Assembly (NCBI GenBank): GCA_035654655.1
Contig: DASRWI010000017.1
Location: forward strand, 1 to 64,000
Length of the DNA stretch: 64,000 bases
Direction: 5' to 3'
From: DASRWI01 sp035654655
GTDB taxonomy: Bacteria > Bacteroidota > Ignavibacteria > Ignavibacteriales > Ignavibacteriaceae
In this document: piece by piece, positions 18,455 to 27,405 of the stretch
Numbering within the stretch: the stretch's first letter is position 1
Layout of the letters: the number at the start of each line of letters is the position of its first letter
Program-made: the position numbers and the translations under genes
The notes under the pieces: model-generated
Told to the model about the DNA's origin: nothing
Seen by the model: only the letters and a program-made list of their open reading frames with translations
The model's database searches: none

Positions 18455-19806
18455 CTTGTTCTATCCATTACACCTGGTTTAGTTGGACTAATAATTGCAG
18501 TTTCAGCTGAAACTAATGTTAAAAGAACCATAACAATAAGCACATAGAACGCTATTCCTATTTGAACCCATTCAATAAAATTCTTTAATCTATAAACAGT
18601 ATCACTCTCATAATAATTTGCTAATTGTAGAGCAGATTTCTTTATGTTACCTGTTTCTTCTCCTTGCCTGAATTTTGAAATTGCAGTTTCAGGAAAAACT
18701 CCGGTAGCAACAAGTGCATCAGAAATACCTACTCCCTTATTTGTCATTATTGGTAATGCTATATTCTTAATTCTCTCTTCAAGATACTTATTTCCCATAG
18801 CTTCCGCACCAATTCTTATTGGAGTAACACTTACAGCAGAACCTGAATAAAGAGTATAGAAAACTCTGCAAAAAATTTCTATATAAGTCTTATGCAAAAT
18901 TTCTCCGATAATAGGTAGTTTTATTAATTGCTTATCGAACCACACTCTACCAAGAGGGTGACGATAAATGAATACACCTGCGATTATTGGTACAACAACA
19001 AGTAATATTAAGAATATCATATTAGAAGCAAGAAAATCAGCTAAATCCAAAGTAAATGAAGTCATTGGAGGTAACTTCATACCAAATCTTAAAAATAACT
19101 TTGCTGTTTCGGGGAATATATAGGTGACATACCATATTACAGCTGCATTCAAAACTAAAACAGTTGCAAGTGGAGTAATTAGAGCACTTTTTAAATTCTT
19201 TTTGAATTCATATCTTCTTTCAAGAAATTTCGCCGCAGCGCGATAAATCTCTGTCATATTACCGCTCTTTGACGCCAGTCCCAACATAAAAGCAGTAAAA
19301 TATCCAAGAACATTTTTATGCTTCATAAAAGCTTGTTCACTGTCAACACCCTGCTTTAAATCTTTACTAATTTCTCTTAAAGTCTCTTTTAATAATTTAT
19401 TTCGAGTATCAGCAATAACGAAAGATAAAATTTCACCAAATGCCATTTTCTCTTCTAACATATCAGCAGAGATTTTAACAAAATTCAGTATGTCCGTGAG
19501 TTTTGGTTTTGAAGGATTTTCAAAAAGTTTTTTATTAACACTAACTATATCATACCCCAATAAAGTTAGCGCCTCAACTACTTCTTGTCTATCAAAAGCT
19601 TTTTGTTCTCCAGTTAAAGGTTTTTCTTTTCCTCTTCTAACTTTATAAGTATAAGTACTTTTCCTTTGAAAAGTTTTTATTTTAAAGTTATTTTCAACAG
19701 CAATTAAGTTTGCCTTATGCTTTGCAGATGAAATAGTGTCGGCGGCAATAATGCCGCCAACAAATTGACCATCTAACTTTTCTGCAGTGAATTTTAATTC
19801 AATCAT
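18451..19806 (-). CDS. inner-membrane platform protein (GspF/PilC family)
   Basis: The 451-residue protein has a long cytoplasmic N-terminus (1-~115), then two T2SSF domains. The first (about 130-260) includes VLGYFTAFMLGLASKSG and a transmembrane helix after LKSALITPLATVLVL. The second (about 300-430) includes FCRVFYTLYSGSAVSVTPI and a final helix IAFYVLIVMVLLTLVSA. GspF/PilC proteins couple the ATPase to pilin insertion. The C-terminal 20 residues after the last helix are unusual for the family. It overlaps its neighbours by 4 nt at both ends. Confidence 0.9.
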   Translation of the reverse strand: MIELKFTAEKLDGQFVGGIIAADTISSAKHKANLIAVENNFKIKTFQRKSTYTYKVRRGKEKPLTGEQKAFDRQEVVEALTLLGYDIVSVNKKLFENPSKPKLTDILNFVKISADMLEEKMAFGEILSFVIADTRNKLLKETLREISKDLKQGVDSEQAFMKHKNVLGYFTAFMLGLASKSGNMTEIYRAAAKFLERRYEFKKNLKSALITPLATVLVLNAAVIWYVTYIFPETAKLFLRFGMKLPPMTSFTLDLADFLASNMIFLILLVVVPIIAGVFIYRHPLGRVWFDKQLIKLPIIGEILHKTYIEIFCRVFYTLYSGSAVSVTPIRIGAEAMGNKYLEERIKNIALPIMTNKGVGISDALVATGVFPETAISKFRQGEETGNIKKSALQLANYYESDTVYRLKNFIEWVQIGIAFYVLIVMVLLTLVSAETAIISPTKPGVMDRTR

Positions 19807-20186
19807 TGAATTACAGTTGTTATTATTGTATCAGTTACGGTACAAACAACGTTCCAGTCATAATTAGTGGGATTACCGGTAATTGTGACTTGTTTAGCTG
19901 CCCATCCTGAAGGAACATAACCAGGAGTAGTCGCGGTTCCACAATTAGTTGTGTATCTCATTTTTGTAGGAATTGCATATCCTACAAATGAATTCTCACC
20001 CCCAGCCATAGATTTAGGTTTTTTAAACCATTGCTGAGCATTTGCACCAATATTCATACATTGTGCAACTATTTCATCTTTTGTTGATTCTTCGGAACCT
20101 GCATTAAATAAAGCGATACCTGCAACTATAGCAACACCTACTATAATTACACCAAGAACGATAAGTAACAATTGTTGTTGTCCCAT
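19803..20186 (-). CDS. candidate major pilin with a two-residue leader and no Glu5
   Basis: A 127-residue protein that begins MGQQQLLLIVLGVIIVG. A Gly at position 2 could be the prepilin-peptidase cleavage site, leaving a mature N-terminus QQQLLL and a 20-residue hydrophobic helix. A small periplasmic head follows (VAQCMNIGANAQQWFKKP, two further Cys). Size, single N-terminal helix and place before gspF all suit a pilin. The canonical G-FTLIE motif and the Glu at mature position 5 are absent. A plausible alternative is a minor pilin-like protein. A 67-nt gap separates it from the gene upstream, and AGGAG lies 8 nt before its ATG (AAGGAGTTCTAAA), a good ribosome site that could support high expression. 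Confidence 0.6.
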   Translation of the reverse strand: MGQQQLLLIVLGVIIVGVAIVAGIALFNAGSEESTKDEIVAQCMNIGANAQQWFKKPKSMAGGENSFVGYAIPTKMRYTTNCGTATTPGYVPSGWAAKQVTITGNPTNYDWNVVCTVTDTIITTVIQ

Positions 20187-20253
20187 TTTAGAACTCCTTC
20201 GAAAGTTTGTTAATTGATTTTATTTAAATACGAACACAAAAAAACTTTTATAA

Positions 20254-21591
20254 TTATTCTAGCCATGATATTACACTATAATAATATGTGTATGTATACC
20301 AGCTGGGTGGTGCAACAGAAAAACGACTATCAAAAATTACATGCCTGTTATAACCGGCGGTTATAGTTGTTCCATTAAATTGAGCAACGATTTCTTCTTT
20401 TCCGGCAGTCATAGAACCTTGAAGATAAATGCTTCCAAGTGGTTTGTTTGCAGGTGCGGTTCCAAGGTCCTGAACTTGCATACCTCCCTTAACAGCGAAA
20501 AGTCCTGCATCAATATGAATATCGGGATTATCTACATTATTAGCTTTTCCTCCTGACAGTTGAGATGTTGCTATAATTATATTGTTGGTTGCTATCACTC
20601 CCATTAAATCATCGCAGGCAGGGTTTGGCATATAACCACCATTTCCATTTGATATCATTGGATCAACTTTATAAACTAAGTCTCCAACAAGAGTAACATT
20701 GCCATTACCCCCTCCGGATGAACCTTCAGATATAATTGTCACAGAACCATCAAGTGTACCAGAGATAAAAAGATTCCCACCTTTTGCATATATAACACCC
20801 GTTGGAGCCATTTCACTCAATGACCTGGTAACAGGAGCAGAAAATTTTGAACTATCATCACCAGTTTTATTATAAGTTCTGTAAGTAACGGTTCCATTAT
20901 CATTAAAAGTTAGCCAAACATTGGTGTTTTGAAATTTACATGTACCTCCCAGAGCAACACCTGCATCAGCATCTGCTGCATATTCTGGAAAGGACATTTC
21001 ACTATTCCAACTTACATCAATCCCTCCTTCATAACCTCCAAGGAATTGAGGGTTCGATGGTCCTGTCTTAGATACATCTTTTAAACCTTTTAGTGTGCTA
21101 ACATGTCCGGTAAAAACAGGATTACCATCTACAAGAAGGAATTGATTTGTATGAAATGCCCCAAACACAGTGTCACCGGTAATCCAAGGACGATTTAAAC
21201 TTCCTGTGGAAACTGAAGGTATAAACCAGGCATACTCAGCAAATATTCTTGTACCTCTTTGCAATTTGATTCTTACTTTCTGCTCTGCTCCCATAAAAGT
21301 ACCAACTGATTCCAAAATTCTTATCGGAGGTCCTAGAGGAGTTATTGTAACAGTCATCTCTCCATTTTCAAATGGCCTATCAGAAATATCAGAAACCCAA
21401 TTAGAATCTCGTATTACCTGGTTCAGTGCAAGGTTAGCACCGCTTACAGCAATATTCCTTGCTATTGTATTTTTATAATAAGATATATGATTTTCAGCAG
21501 AACGTGTTGCAACATTTCCCCATAAATATCCAACAACAATAAAAATGAAACTGAACCCGATTACCATTATTAAAGTAGCTTTACCAGTCAT
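20254..21591 (-). CDS. large pilin-like protein, PilX-like N-terminus with beta-rich passenger
   Basis: The 445-residue product starts MTGKATLIMVIGFSFIFIVV, a hydrophobic helix directly after a three-residue leader ending in Gly, then a polar helix (SAENHISYYKNTIARNIAVS) as in PilX-type minor pilins. The rest is beta-rich with Gly/Asn-rich turns (GNLFISGTLDGSVTIISEGS, GNVTLVGDLVY), resembling the DUF4900/adhesin-like part of large minor pilins. It ends with repeated aromatic residues. It is the third gene of the operon, 12 nt after the previous gene. Role as tip or minor pilin is inferred from topology and place. Confidence 0.6.
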   Translation of the reverse strand: MTGKATLIMVIGFSFIFIVVGYLWGNVATRSAENHISYYKNTIARNIAVSGANLALNQVIRDSNWVSDISDRPFENGEMTVTITPLGPPIRILESVGTFMGAEQKVRIKLQRGTRIFAEYAWFIPSVSTGSLNRPWITGDTVFGAFHTNQFLLVDGNPVFTGHVSTLKGLKDVSKTGPSNPQFLGGYEGGIDVSWNSEMSFPEYAADADAGVALGGTCKFQNTNVWLTFNDNGTVTYRTYNKTGDDSSKFSAPVTRSLSEMAPTGVIYAKGGNLFISGTLDGSVTIISEGSSGGGNGNVTLVGDLVYKVDPMISNGNGGYMPNPACDDLMGVIATNNIIIATSQLSGGKANNVDNPDIHIDAGLFAVKGGMQVQDLGTAPANKPLGSIYLQGSMTAGKEEIVAQFNGTTITAGYNRHVIFDSRFSVAPPSWYTYTYYYSVISWLE

Positions 21592-21603
21592 ATAAACCTC
21601 TCA

Positions 21604-22269
21604 TTATCTCCTTAAATTTCTGGATGATAATCTTATTTGGCGCCAAAATGCATGTCTATAAGGATTATCATCTGGATTCCCATAAGTTGCAGTATTTTCA
21701 ACCTTAATATCTATTTGCATAGCTGTAATACCCGTAGGTGTACCAAAGGTATGTGTCTTTGGAAGATCGAGTATTTCTGCCAGTGTTGTACTCCCGGAGC
21801 TTGTTAAAGAATCTCTGAAATACCTTATTTTAAAGTATGTAACTCCGAGGTTTACTCCCTGACCCACTCCATTTACTTCTCTATATAGAAGTCGATCGTT
21901 GGGATTTGGAGTACCAGTAAGTTCAGAGGTTGGTCCAAGCCTGTATCTCATTGTATCAAGAGTACCATCTCCTGGCGCTAAATCTGGACCAGTAATATCA
22001 GTAAGAAAAATTATCTCACTTGTATCTGCATAAAGTATTGCATCAGTTTCTGGATCTGGAAGTGCAAGTGGATTTTCGCAATACCCTATTTTTCTAAAAT
22101 CAAATTCGAGAACTTCAATAGTGGCAACAAGATTTTCCTGAAGTGTAACTTCACCACTAAAGTTATATGTGTTCATTGTTATATTGTCATTTGTCCTGAA
22201 AAGAATAAGCAGTAAAAGACCTCCAATAATTGTTGAACCTATTACATCCAATATAACTGCTGCACCCAT
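21604..22269 (-). CDS. pilin-like minor protein (PilW-like position)
   Basis: The 221-residue protein begins MGAAVILDVIGSTIIGG followed by LLLLILF. This is a hydrophobic N-terminal helix with Gly2 as the only possible short-leader cleavage site. A helix around VTLQENLVATIEVLEFDFRK and a beta-rich part with TSEIIFLTD, GTLDTMRYRLG and DRLLYREVNG follow. That last pattern (di.f..D... tiry.l....L.R..ng) is typical of PilW/GspJ-like minor pilins, whose N-terminal motif is missing here. It is 1 nt after the preceding gene. The PilW/GspJ-like fold is an inference from the sequence pattern. Confidence 0.6.
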   Translation of the reverse strand: MGAAVILDVIGSTIIGGLLLLILFRTNDNITMNTYNFSGEVTLQENLVATIEVLEFDFRKIGYCENPLALPDPETDAILYADTSEIIFLTDITGPDLAPGDGTLDTMRYRLGPTSELTGTPNPNDRLLYREVNGVGQGVNLGVTYFKIRYFRDSLTSSGSTTLAEILDLPKTHTFGTPTGITAMQIDIKVENTATYGNPDDNPYRHAFWRQIRLSSRNLRR

Positions 22270-22270
22270 T

Positions 22271-22774
22271 TTATTCTCTCCAATAACTAAAAATTGAAGA
22301 CATAGTTATAGTATCTTGCATACTGATGCTCCAAACTTTCACTGTAATTTTTTTATTCCAAGATTGAGTGTTTATTGATGTATCAGGATTAAGTGCATCA
22401 ACATAATTAACATCGCATTTGAAATTAAAAATCGCAGTTGGCATAGAACTATCCATAGAAGTATAATTTTTATAATCATCAAAGTCATTAAAAGTAAGAG
22501 GATTTGTTGCATCTTCGCCTGCATCCACACCTAATAAATTTGGGGCGGTAAAACTAGTTACATTGGTAACTGATGAGTCACCTTGATAGAAAACCTCATC
22601 AAACCTTTTCTTATTTGCATCTTCTATAACAGAAAGGGCGATAGATGTTGCAGTAATCCCAAAATTGGAATTGTACATAACATCTTCTGTATATAAAGAA
22701 TTTTTATTAGTTGTAATGATTATTAAAGTAAGAAGAATCATTGCGCCTAATGCAAGTATCATTTGTATATTCAT
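22271..22774 (-). CDS. pilin-like minor protein, first gene of the filament operon
   Basis: The 167-residue product starts MNIQMILALGAMILLTLIII, a hydrophobic helix almost at residue 1, then a helical stretch (GITATSIALSVIEDANKKRF) and a beta-rich C-terminal region with NFKCDVNYVD and KITVKVWSISM. It has no Gly before the helix, so prepilin-peptidase cleavage cannot be argued from sequence. Its size and layout are like a PilV/GspI-type minor pilin. It is the first gene of the minus-strand cluster that runs down to 10262. Function is inferred from place and topology only. Confidence 0.55.
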   Translation of the reverse strand: MNIQMILALGAMILLTLIIITTNKNSLYTEDVMYNSNFGITATSIALSVIEDANKKRFDEVFYQGDSSVTNVTSFTAPNLLGVDAGEDATNPLTFNDFDDYKNYTSMDSSMPTAIFNFKCDVNYVDALNPDTSINTQSWNKKITVKVWSISMQDTITMSSIFSYWRE

Positions 22775-23188
22775 CTATACTTCTAACTTTATTAAAAAAT
22801 TGGAACAGAACACTTAACTAGAACAGCAAACGAACCTAATTCGGGGAACAGTTACAGTTATTCAATTATAGTGCCGATATAAAAAACGTGATTTATATTA
22901 ACTTTCTACCCCTGTTAAATCCCATAATAGTACAAAAACAAAAATTATCAGTTCAATTTTTGGATGATTAAAACTTTTAATTGTGACGCACATCTAATTT
23001 ATTTATATGTAATTAGAAAAATCTAAATTCATTTATTCTTTTGAACTGATTGTTGATAAGATATATATTCTCCATCACAATAAAAAATAAATATCTCACA
23101 AGAAGCTTGATTATTCAAGCTTTTAGTTTAGGTGTCTTAAAATGAGAATTAATCAATCATATTCTTAAATTATTTATTTAAAATAAAA
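22775..23188. other. intergenic region upstream of the filament operon
   Basis: About 410 nt of AT-rich DNA between the start of the filament operon and the hairpin after the DUF2339 gene. No open frame, RNA gene or exact promoter box (TAnnTTTG or TGG-N10-GC) was seen on the minus strand. It presumably holds the operon promoter and leader. Confidence 0.5.
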
Positions 23189-23215
23189 AAGCTCAATCTT
23201 TTTTAAATTGAGCTT
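23181..23215 (-). terminator. Rho-independent terminator after the cytochrome operon
   Basis: Perfect 9-bp stem AAGCTCAAT/ATTGAGCTT (23189-23197 with 23207-23215). On the minus strand the stem runs into TTTTTTATTTT. It lies 21 nt after the stop of the DUF2339 gene. Confidence 0.85.
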
Positions 23216-23235
23216 ATGTAGGAATAAAATAATGC

Positions 23236-24861
23236 TTATGGTTTTCCCATTTCTCGTGTGCGTACTTTTGAGTAAACAACTGAAATTATAACCAGAGCTA
23301 TGCTCACTAAAAGGAAGGATAATATTTTAAAAGTAGCATCTCCACTTGTTAAACCAAAGATAAATATATATGCTAACGACATTATCAATGTCCCCGAAGC
23401 CATTAGTCTGTACTTTTTATTATTAATTAATTTACCTACTACATAATAAATAAATGCTAAAACAATCCAACTTATACCAACAATATATCCAGGAAGGATT
23501 GCATATAGAACGTAAGGTATAAATATCACTGTAATAATTAAGTATGTATTTCGCAATTGTTCTGATTGAAGTTCCAGTCTTTGTTGATGAACATTAATTA
23601 ATCTTGCACTAATTAAAGCAACCAGTCCAAAGCTTAAACTTTCAATATCATACTTTCCCCATAAAATAACATAAGTCAAGAGAAGAATAAAGAATATGAA
23701 AAAGTTAGCAACAACAATAAATCTTGACCTGAACCATAATGCTGTGGAAACAACAAGAAGACTTTGCCAGCATAATAGAATATATAAATCTGGTGATTTA
23801 AAATTTAGAATAATAGCAAAACTAAGCGCTCCATATCCAGCCATTGAATAAAGGAAGGTTGATATTTTGCTTTTTTCAATTATCCAATAACGTGCAGCTA
23901 TAGACAACAGCAGCAGCGACATTCCAAAATGCAACAAAGGAGAATACCACATTTGATGATTTAAGGTCAGATATATAAATAGCAAATAACCCATTACTGA
24001 ATTAAAAAGACTTTTTAAAACTGAATCATAATTATCAATATCATTTTCTTCTTTTCTGATTTGAGTAAATCCATAAATGCACAAGTATAAAGGGACAAAC
24101 ATTATGCTTAATGGTGAAACTTCAATTATAGAGATTTCTCTTCCTGATAAAGGATTATTTATAGACCATAAGAAATAAAATACATATGTAAGAGGAATGG
24201 CAAAAAGAACAAGACTTTCCCAATTATATTTTTTTTGTAAATAAACAACTGCTAAACTCATTAAAGCCAGTGTAATAAATATTACCGCAGCCTCGTCAGC
24301 TAATAATGCTGTATTTCCAAATAGTAGAAAAGTAATCATCATTAATGCAGGGGACATTTTTTTTATCGATAAAAATGCTGCTGCAATGCTTACACCGAAT
24401 AGAATGAAAGTCATTAGTGTACTACTAGCTATTATAGGTGTATTAGTAAAATAGTGTAATTTGAGAAATGAGAAGAAGAGAATAATAATCCCGCTGCCTG
24501 TTATATAACCGCTTAAAGTTTTTAATTGATTTTTATAAACGAATGAAATTACTAAAATTATTGCGGAAACAATGAATCCAAGAAGCATTACAGTAGTTTG
24601 TGTATTTCCATTAAAAGAAAGTGTTAAGAGGTAAAAAAAAGCAAATGTAAATGCAACCACGCCAATTTTACCAAACCATTGTTCCCCCATCCTGAATTCA
24701 AAATCTTCACTAGATTCTTTAACATATTCAGGTTTATCAATGTTAGAATCTTTAGCTGTTACCTTAGTGCTACCTGATTCAATAGCCGAAAGTCTTGAAT
24801 TAAGATTTTCGATAATATCAATCAGTCTGCTAATTTCGTTTTTTTCTGTACTACTTTCCAT
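23236..24861 (-). CDS. DUF2339-like multi-pass membrane protein
   Basis: The 541-residue protein has a short polar N-terminus with a coiled coil (EISRLIDIIENLNSRLSAIE), then the motif FEFRMGEQWFGKIGVVAFTF and about 14-16 closely packed transmembrane helices to the C-terminus. The motif order (G..W...iG......f...), length and helix count match DUF2339, a family of predicted membrane proteins of unknown function. It begins 15 nt after the multihaem cytochrome gene with AAGGTG before the ATG, so it is the last gene of the Rieske/b/c operon. A role in assembling or anchoring the complex is possible but not shown by the sequence. Confidence 0.7.
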   Translation of the reverse strand: MESSTEKNEISRLIDIIENLNSRLSAIESGSTKVTAKDSNIDKPEYVKESSEDFEFRMGEQWFGKIGVVAFTFAFFYLLTLSFNGNTQTTVMLLGFIVSAIILVISFVYKNQLKTLSGYITGSGIIILFFSFLKLHYFTNTPIIASSTLMTFILFGVSIAAAFLSIKKMSPALMMITFLLFGNTALLADEAAVIFITLALMSLAVVYLQKKYNWESLVLFAIPLTYVFYFLWSINNPLSGREISIIEVSPLSIMFVPLYLCIYGFTQIRKEENDIDNYDSVLKSLFNSVMGYLLFIYLTLNHQMWYSPLLHFGMSLLLLSIAARYWIIEKSKISTFLYSMAGYGALSFAIILNFKSPDLYILLCWQSLLVVSTALWFRSRFIVVANFFIFFILLLTYVILWGKYDIESLSFGLVALISARLINVHQQRLELQSEQLRNTYLIITVIFIPYVLYAILPGYIVGISWIVLAFIYYVVGKLINNKKYRLMASGTLIMSLAYIFIFGLTSGDATFKILSFLLVSIALVIISVVYSKVRTREMGKP

Positions 24862-24876
24862 ATGTTCACCTTTATA

Positions 24877-26325
24877 TTACTTTTTCTCAATCCTTTTTAT
24901 ATAAATGAATAAACCCAATATCAATAGACTTATAGTAAGAGTTGCTACCCCTAATCCATATCTTCTATAAGAATATTCATGTATAGCATCTTTCGCATCT
25001 GAAATAACATACTTTGCTGAAGTCATCCCTTTATTAGTTACTTCTTTAAATTTATTTTCATTAAATGAATGAATTATGGTTCTTGCTTGAAGCCGAGCCT
25101 GGTGAACATCGCGAAGCATGAATTTAGCATCTTCTATTTCCATTCCTTTTTGTTCAGCCTGAAAGATTAATTTCTGAGCTATGGAATCATAAATGATTAG
25201 ACTATCAATAGTATTACTCATCATTTTTGCTACAAAGTAACCGCTGCTATTCTTAGTCTCACTATGACATTGTAAGCATACTGCCCCCTCTTTTACTCCG
25301 AGAAGTTTATCCTTAGCAATTAGTATCTCATGATTTCCATGGCATGTTTCGCATTCAGGATATTTCATTTGATCAAATGCTTTTTTATGAGGGCTTTCGG
25401 AAAACAATTGAGAGTTTAAAACATGGCAGTTTCCACACACATTTGAAATAGAAGTAATACCAGGAGGTGTCGCACCATGATTCCCATGACAATCATTGCA
25501 TACTGGAGCTGAAAGTTCCTGTTTTTCGAAGACAGCTTTTCCGTGAACACTATTTCTATATTTTGCAAATTGATTTGTTGGAATATTAAACTGCTTCATA
25601 TATTCATTATCGCTGTGGCATTTACTGCAGGTCCCAGGAATATTAAGTTTATAAACAGTTGAACGAACATCTTTTGATGAAAGAATATTGTGCGAACCAT
25701 GACAGCTTGCGCATTCTGCAGTTTTTGAATTTCCTTTTTGATTTAGTACACCATGAACACTTGTTCTGTATTTAGACAATTGGTCAACAGGAAGAGCAGA
25801 ATTATAATTTTTCATATAATCTGCATTGTTATGACATTTAGTGCATGTTGATGGTATGTTAACAGGATAAACTGAAGATGTTGGATCATTTTTCTTTTTG
25901 ATTCCATGAGCATTATGGCAATTAGTACATTGAAGGATTCTATCTTTTCCATTTATAGATAATTTTCCATGAGCACTGGACTTAAGTTCCTCAAGTTGAT
26001 TTGTACTTATAGCAGAACTGAATTTCATTATATAGGTCTTATTAGAATGGCAGTTTGCACATATTTCAGAAATTCTATCCCCCTTAGGAACTCCCCTGAA
26101 GCCTGTAGACTTATTCATTGCAGCATCCATATCCTCCTTTGAGGCATCGCCTCCATGACAGTCTTTACAAGATAGACCGGCTTTCATATGCACATCATTC
26201 ATAAATAATCTGGAAGGATTATCATCTAAATCTTTATGACAGCTTATGCAATAATCTTTTTGTGCAAAAAGATTATTTGATGTGAAAAAGATTAAACAAA
26301 ACAGTATTACTTTTAAATTTTTCAT
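24877..26325 (-). CDS. membrane-anchored multihaem c-type cytochrome with 11 CXXCH motifs
   Basis: The 482-residue protein has a signal peptide (to ~21), then eleven CXXCH haem sites: CISCH, CKDCH, CANCH, CTNCH, CTKCH, CASCH, CSKCH, CNDCH, CGNCH, CETCH and CLQCH. Between sites it repeats the phrase SxHG (for example SAHGKLS, SVHGVLN, SVHGKAV), as in NrfH/NapC-distant multihaem proteins. After a helical stretch (365-440) one C-terminal helix (LGVATLTISLLILGLFIYIK) anchors it to the membrane, with the haems outside. It begins 1 nt after the cytochrome b gene. It likely takes electrons from the Rieske/b module in place of cytochrome c1, as in the Cbc-type complexes of metal reducers. The final acceptor is not known. 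Confidence 0.92.
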   Translation of the reverse strand: MKNLKVILFCLIFFTSNNLFAQKDYCISCHKDLDDNPSRLFMNDVHMKAGLSCKDCHGGDASKEDMDAAMNKSTGFRGVPKGDRISEICANCHSNKTYIMKFSSAISTNQLEELKSSAHGKLSINGKDRILQCTNCHNAHGIKKKNDPTSSVYPVNIPSTCTKCHNNADYMKNYNSALPVDQLSKYRTSVHGVLNQKGNSKTAECASCHGSHNILSSKDVRSTVYKLNIPGTCSKCHSDNEYMKQFNIPTNQFAKYRNSVHGKAVFEKQELSAPVCNDCHGNHGATPPGITSISNVCGNCHVLNSQLFSESPHKKAFDQMKYPECETCHGNHEILIAKDKLLGVKEGAVCLQCHSETKNSSGYFVAKMMSNTIDSLIIYDSIAQKLIFQAEQKGMEIEDAKFMLRDVHQARLQARTIIHSFNENKFKEVTNKGMTSAKYVISDAKDAIHEYSYRRYGLGVATLTISLLILGLFIYIKRIEKK

Positions 26326-26326
26326 A

Positions 26327-27400
26327 TCAATTTAACCAAGAGATTATTGTAAGAATGATAATGAACATTACGGAAAAAAGTCCTATATAATTCATTTTCC
26401 TGTTTTTCAATCCTTTGGAACTTTTACTATCCCAAAAAGGAACAAGCAGCCATAATATTCCGGCTAAACCGAATAATAAAACACCAGCTACCTCCCCTTC
26501 GATGAACAATATATGTGAAGGAAAATACTTCAACGTCTGGAACATGAAGAGGAAATACCATTCAGGTTTTATTCCTGCTGGAGCAGGTGCAAGAGGGTCA
26601 GCTTTCAATCCTAATTCGGCAGGAAAAAATACAGCAAGTATTGCAAGAATATTTAATACAACCAGCCATAGCAGCATATCTCTTAACATAAAATTAGGGA
26701 AGAAAGGCATCCTCTTTTTTTCTTTATATGATTCAACGTCCATTGGTTCACTCATTCCCTGACGCTGAACCATTAAGAGGTGCATGATTAATAAGAAAGT
26801 AAAAATTCCAGGAAAAAGAGCAACATGAAATCCAAAAAACCTTGAAAGCGTAGCACCAGTTACGTCATCGCCACCTCTAAGGAAAAACTTTAGAGGCTCT
26901 CCTATTAAAGGAACTGCACCAACAATATCTGTCCCAACTTTTGTTGCAAAAAAAGCAATTTCATTCCATGGAAGAAGATATCCACTAAATCCTAATGCTA
27001 AAGAAAGTGCAAAAAGTAAAAAGCCAGTTATCCAGGTCAGTTCGCGAGGTTTTCTATATGCCTTCTCAAAAAATACACTGAACATATGAATGAAAACACT
27101 TAGTATAAATAAATTTGCGGACCATGCATGAACAGAACGTATCAACCAACCAAATTCAACTTTTGACATAATAAAATGAATACTTTCATATGCTTGGTCA
27201 GCACTACCCTTATAATAAAATAAAAGAAGTATCCCTGTTATTACCTGGATGATAAAGAAAAATAATGATACTCCACCAAAGTAATACCAGATTGATTTGC
27301 TGTGAACAGGTACATACTTCTTGCTCATAAATTTAACCAGTTCATTAATTTGAACTCTATCATCAGTCCATTTATATAATTTGTTAATAAATTCTTTCAT
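26327..27400 (-). CDS. cytochrome b of a bc1/b6f-type complex
   Basis: The 357-residue protein has eight or so transmembrane helices with two His pairs: VHAWSANLFILSVFIH (13 residues between the His) and FHVALFPGIFTFLLIMH (14 between), which together bind two b haems. The 14-residue spacing is the b6f-type pattern. PEWYFL near residue 270 is the quinol-site motif, and the chain includes both the b6 and subunit-IV parts in one protein. It oxidises menaquinol with the Rieske protein encoded 5 nt upstream. The multihaem cytochrome follows after 1 nt. Confidence in identity is high. Confidence 0.94.
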   Translation of the reverse strand: MKEFINKLYKWTDDRVQINELVKFMSKKYVPVHSKSIWYYFGGVSLFFFIIQVITGILLLFYYKGSADQAYESIHFIMSKVEFGWLIRSVHAWSANLFILSVFIHMFSVFFEKAYRKPRELTWITGFLLFALSLALGFSGYLLPWNEIAFFATKVGTDIVGAVPLIGEPLKFFLRGGDDVTGATLSRFFGFHVALFPGIFTFLLIMHLLMVQRQGMSEPMDVESYKEKKRMPFFPNFMLRDMLLWLVVLNILAILAVFFPAELGLKADPLAPAPAGIKPEWYFLFMFQTLKYFPSHILFIEGEVAGVLLFGLAGILWLLVPFWDSKSSKGLKNRKMNYIGLFSVMFIIILTIISWLN

Positions 27401-27405
27401 AATAT

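Noticed and set aside
26415..26762. Plus-strand frame opposite cytochrome b
   Set aside because: It is the shadow of a strongly conserved membrane protein.
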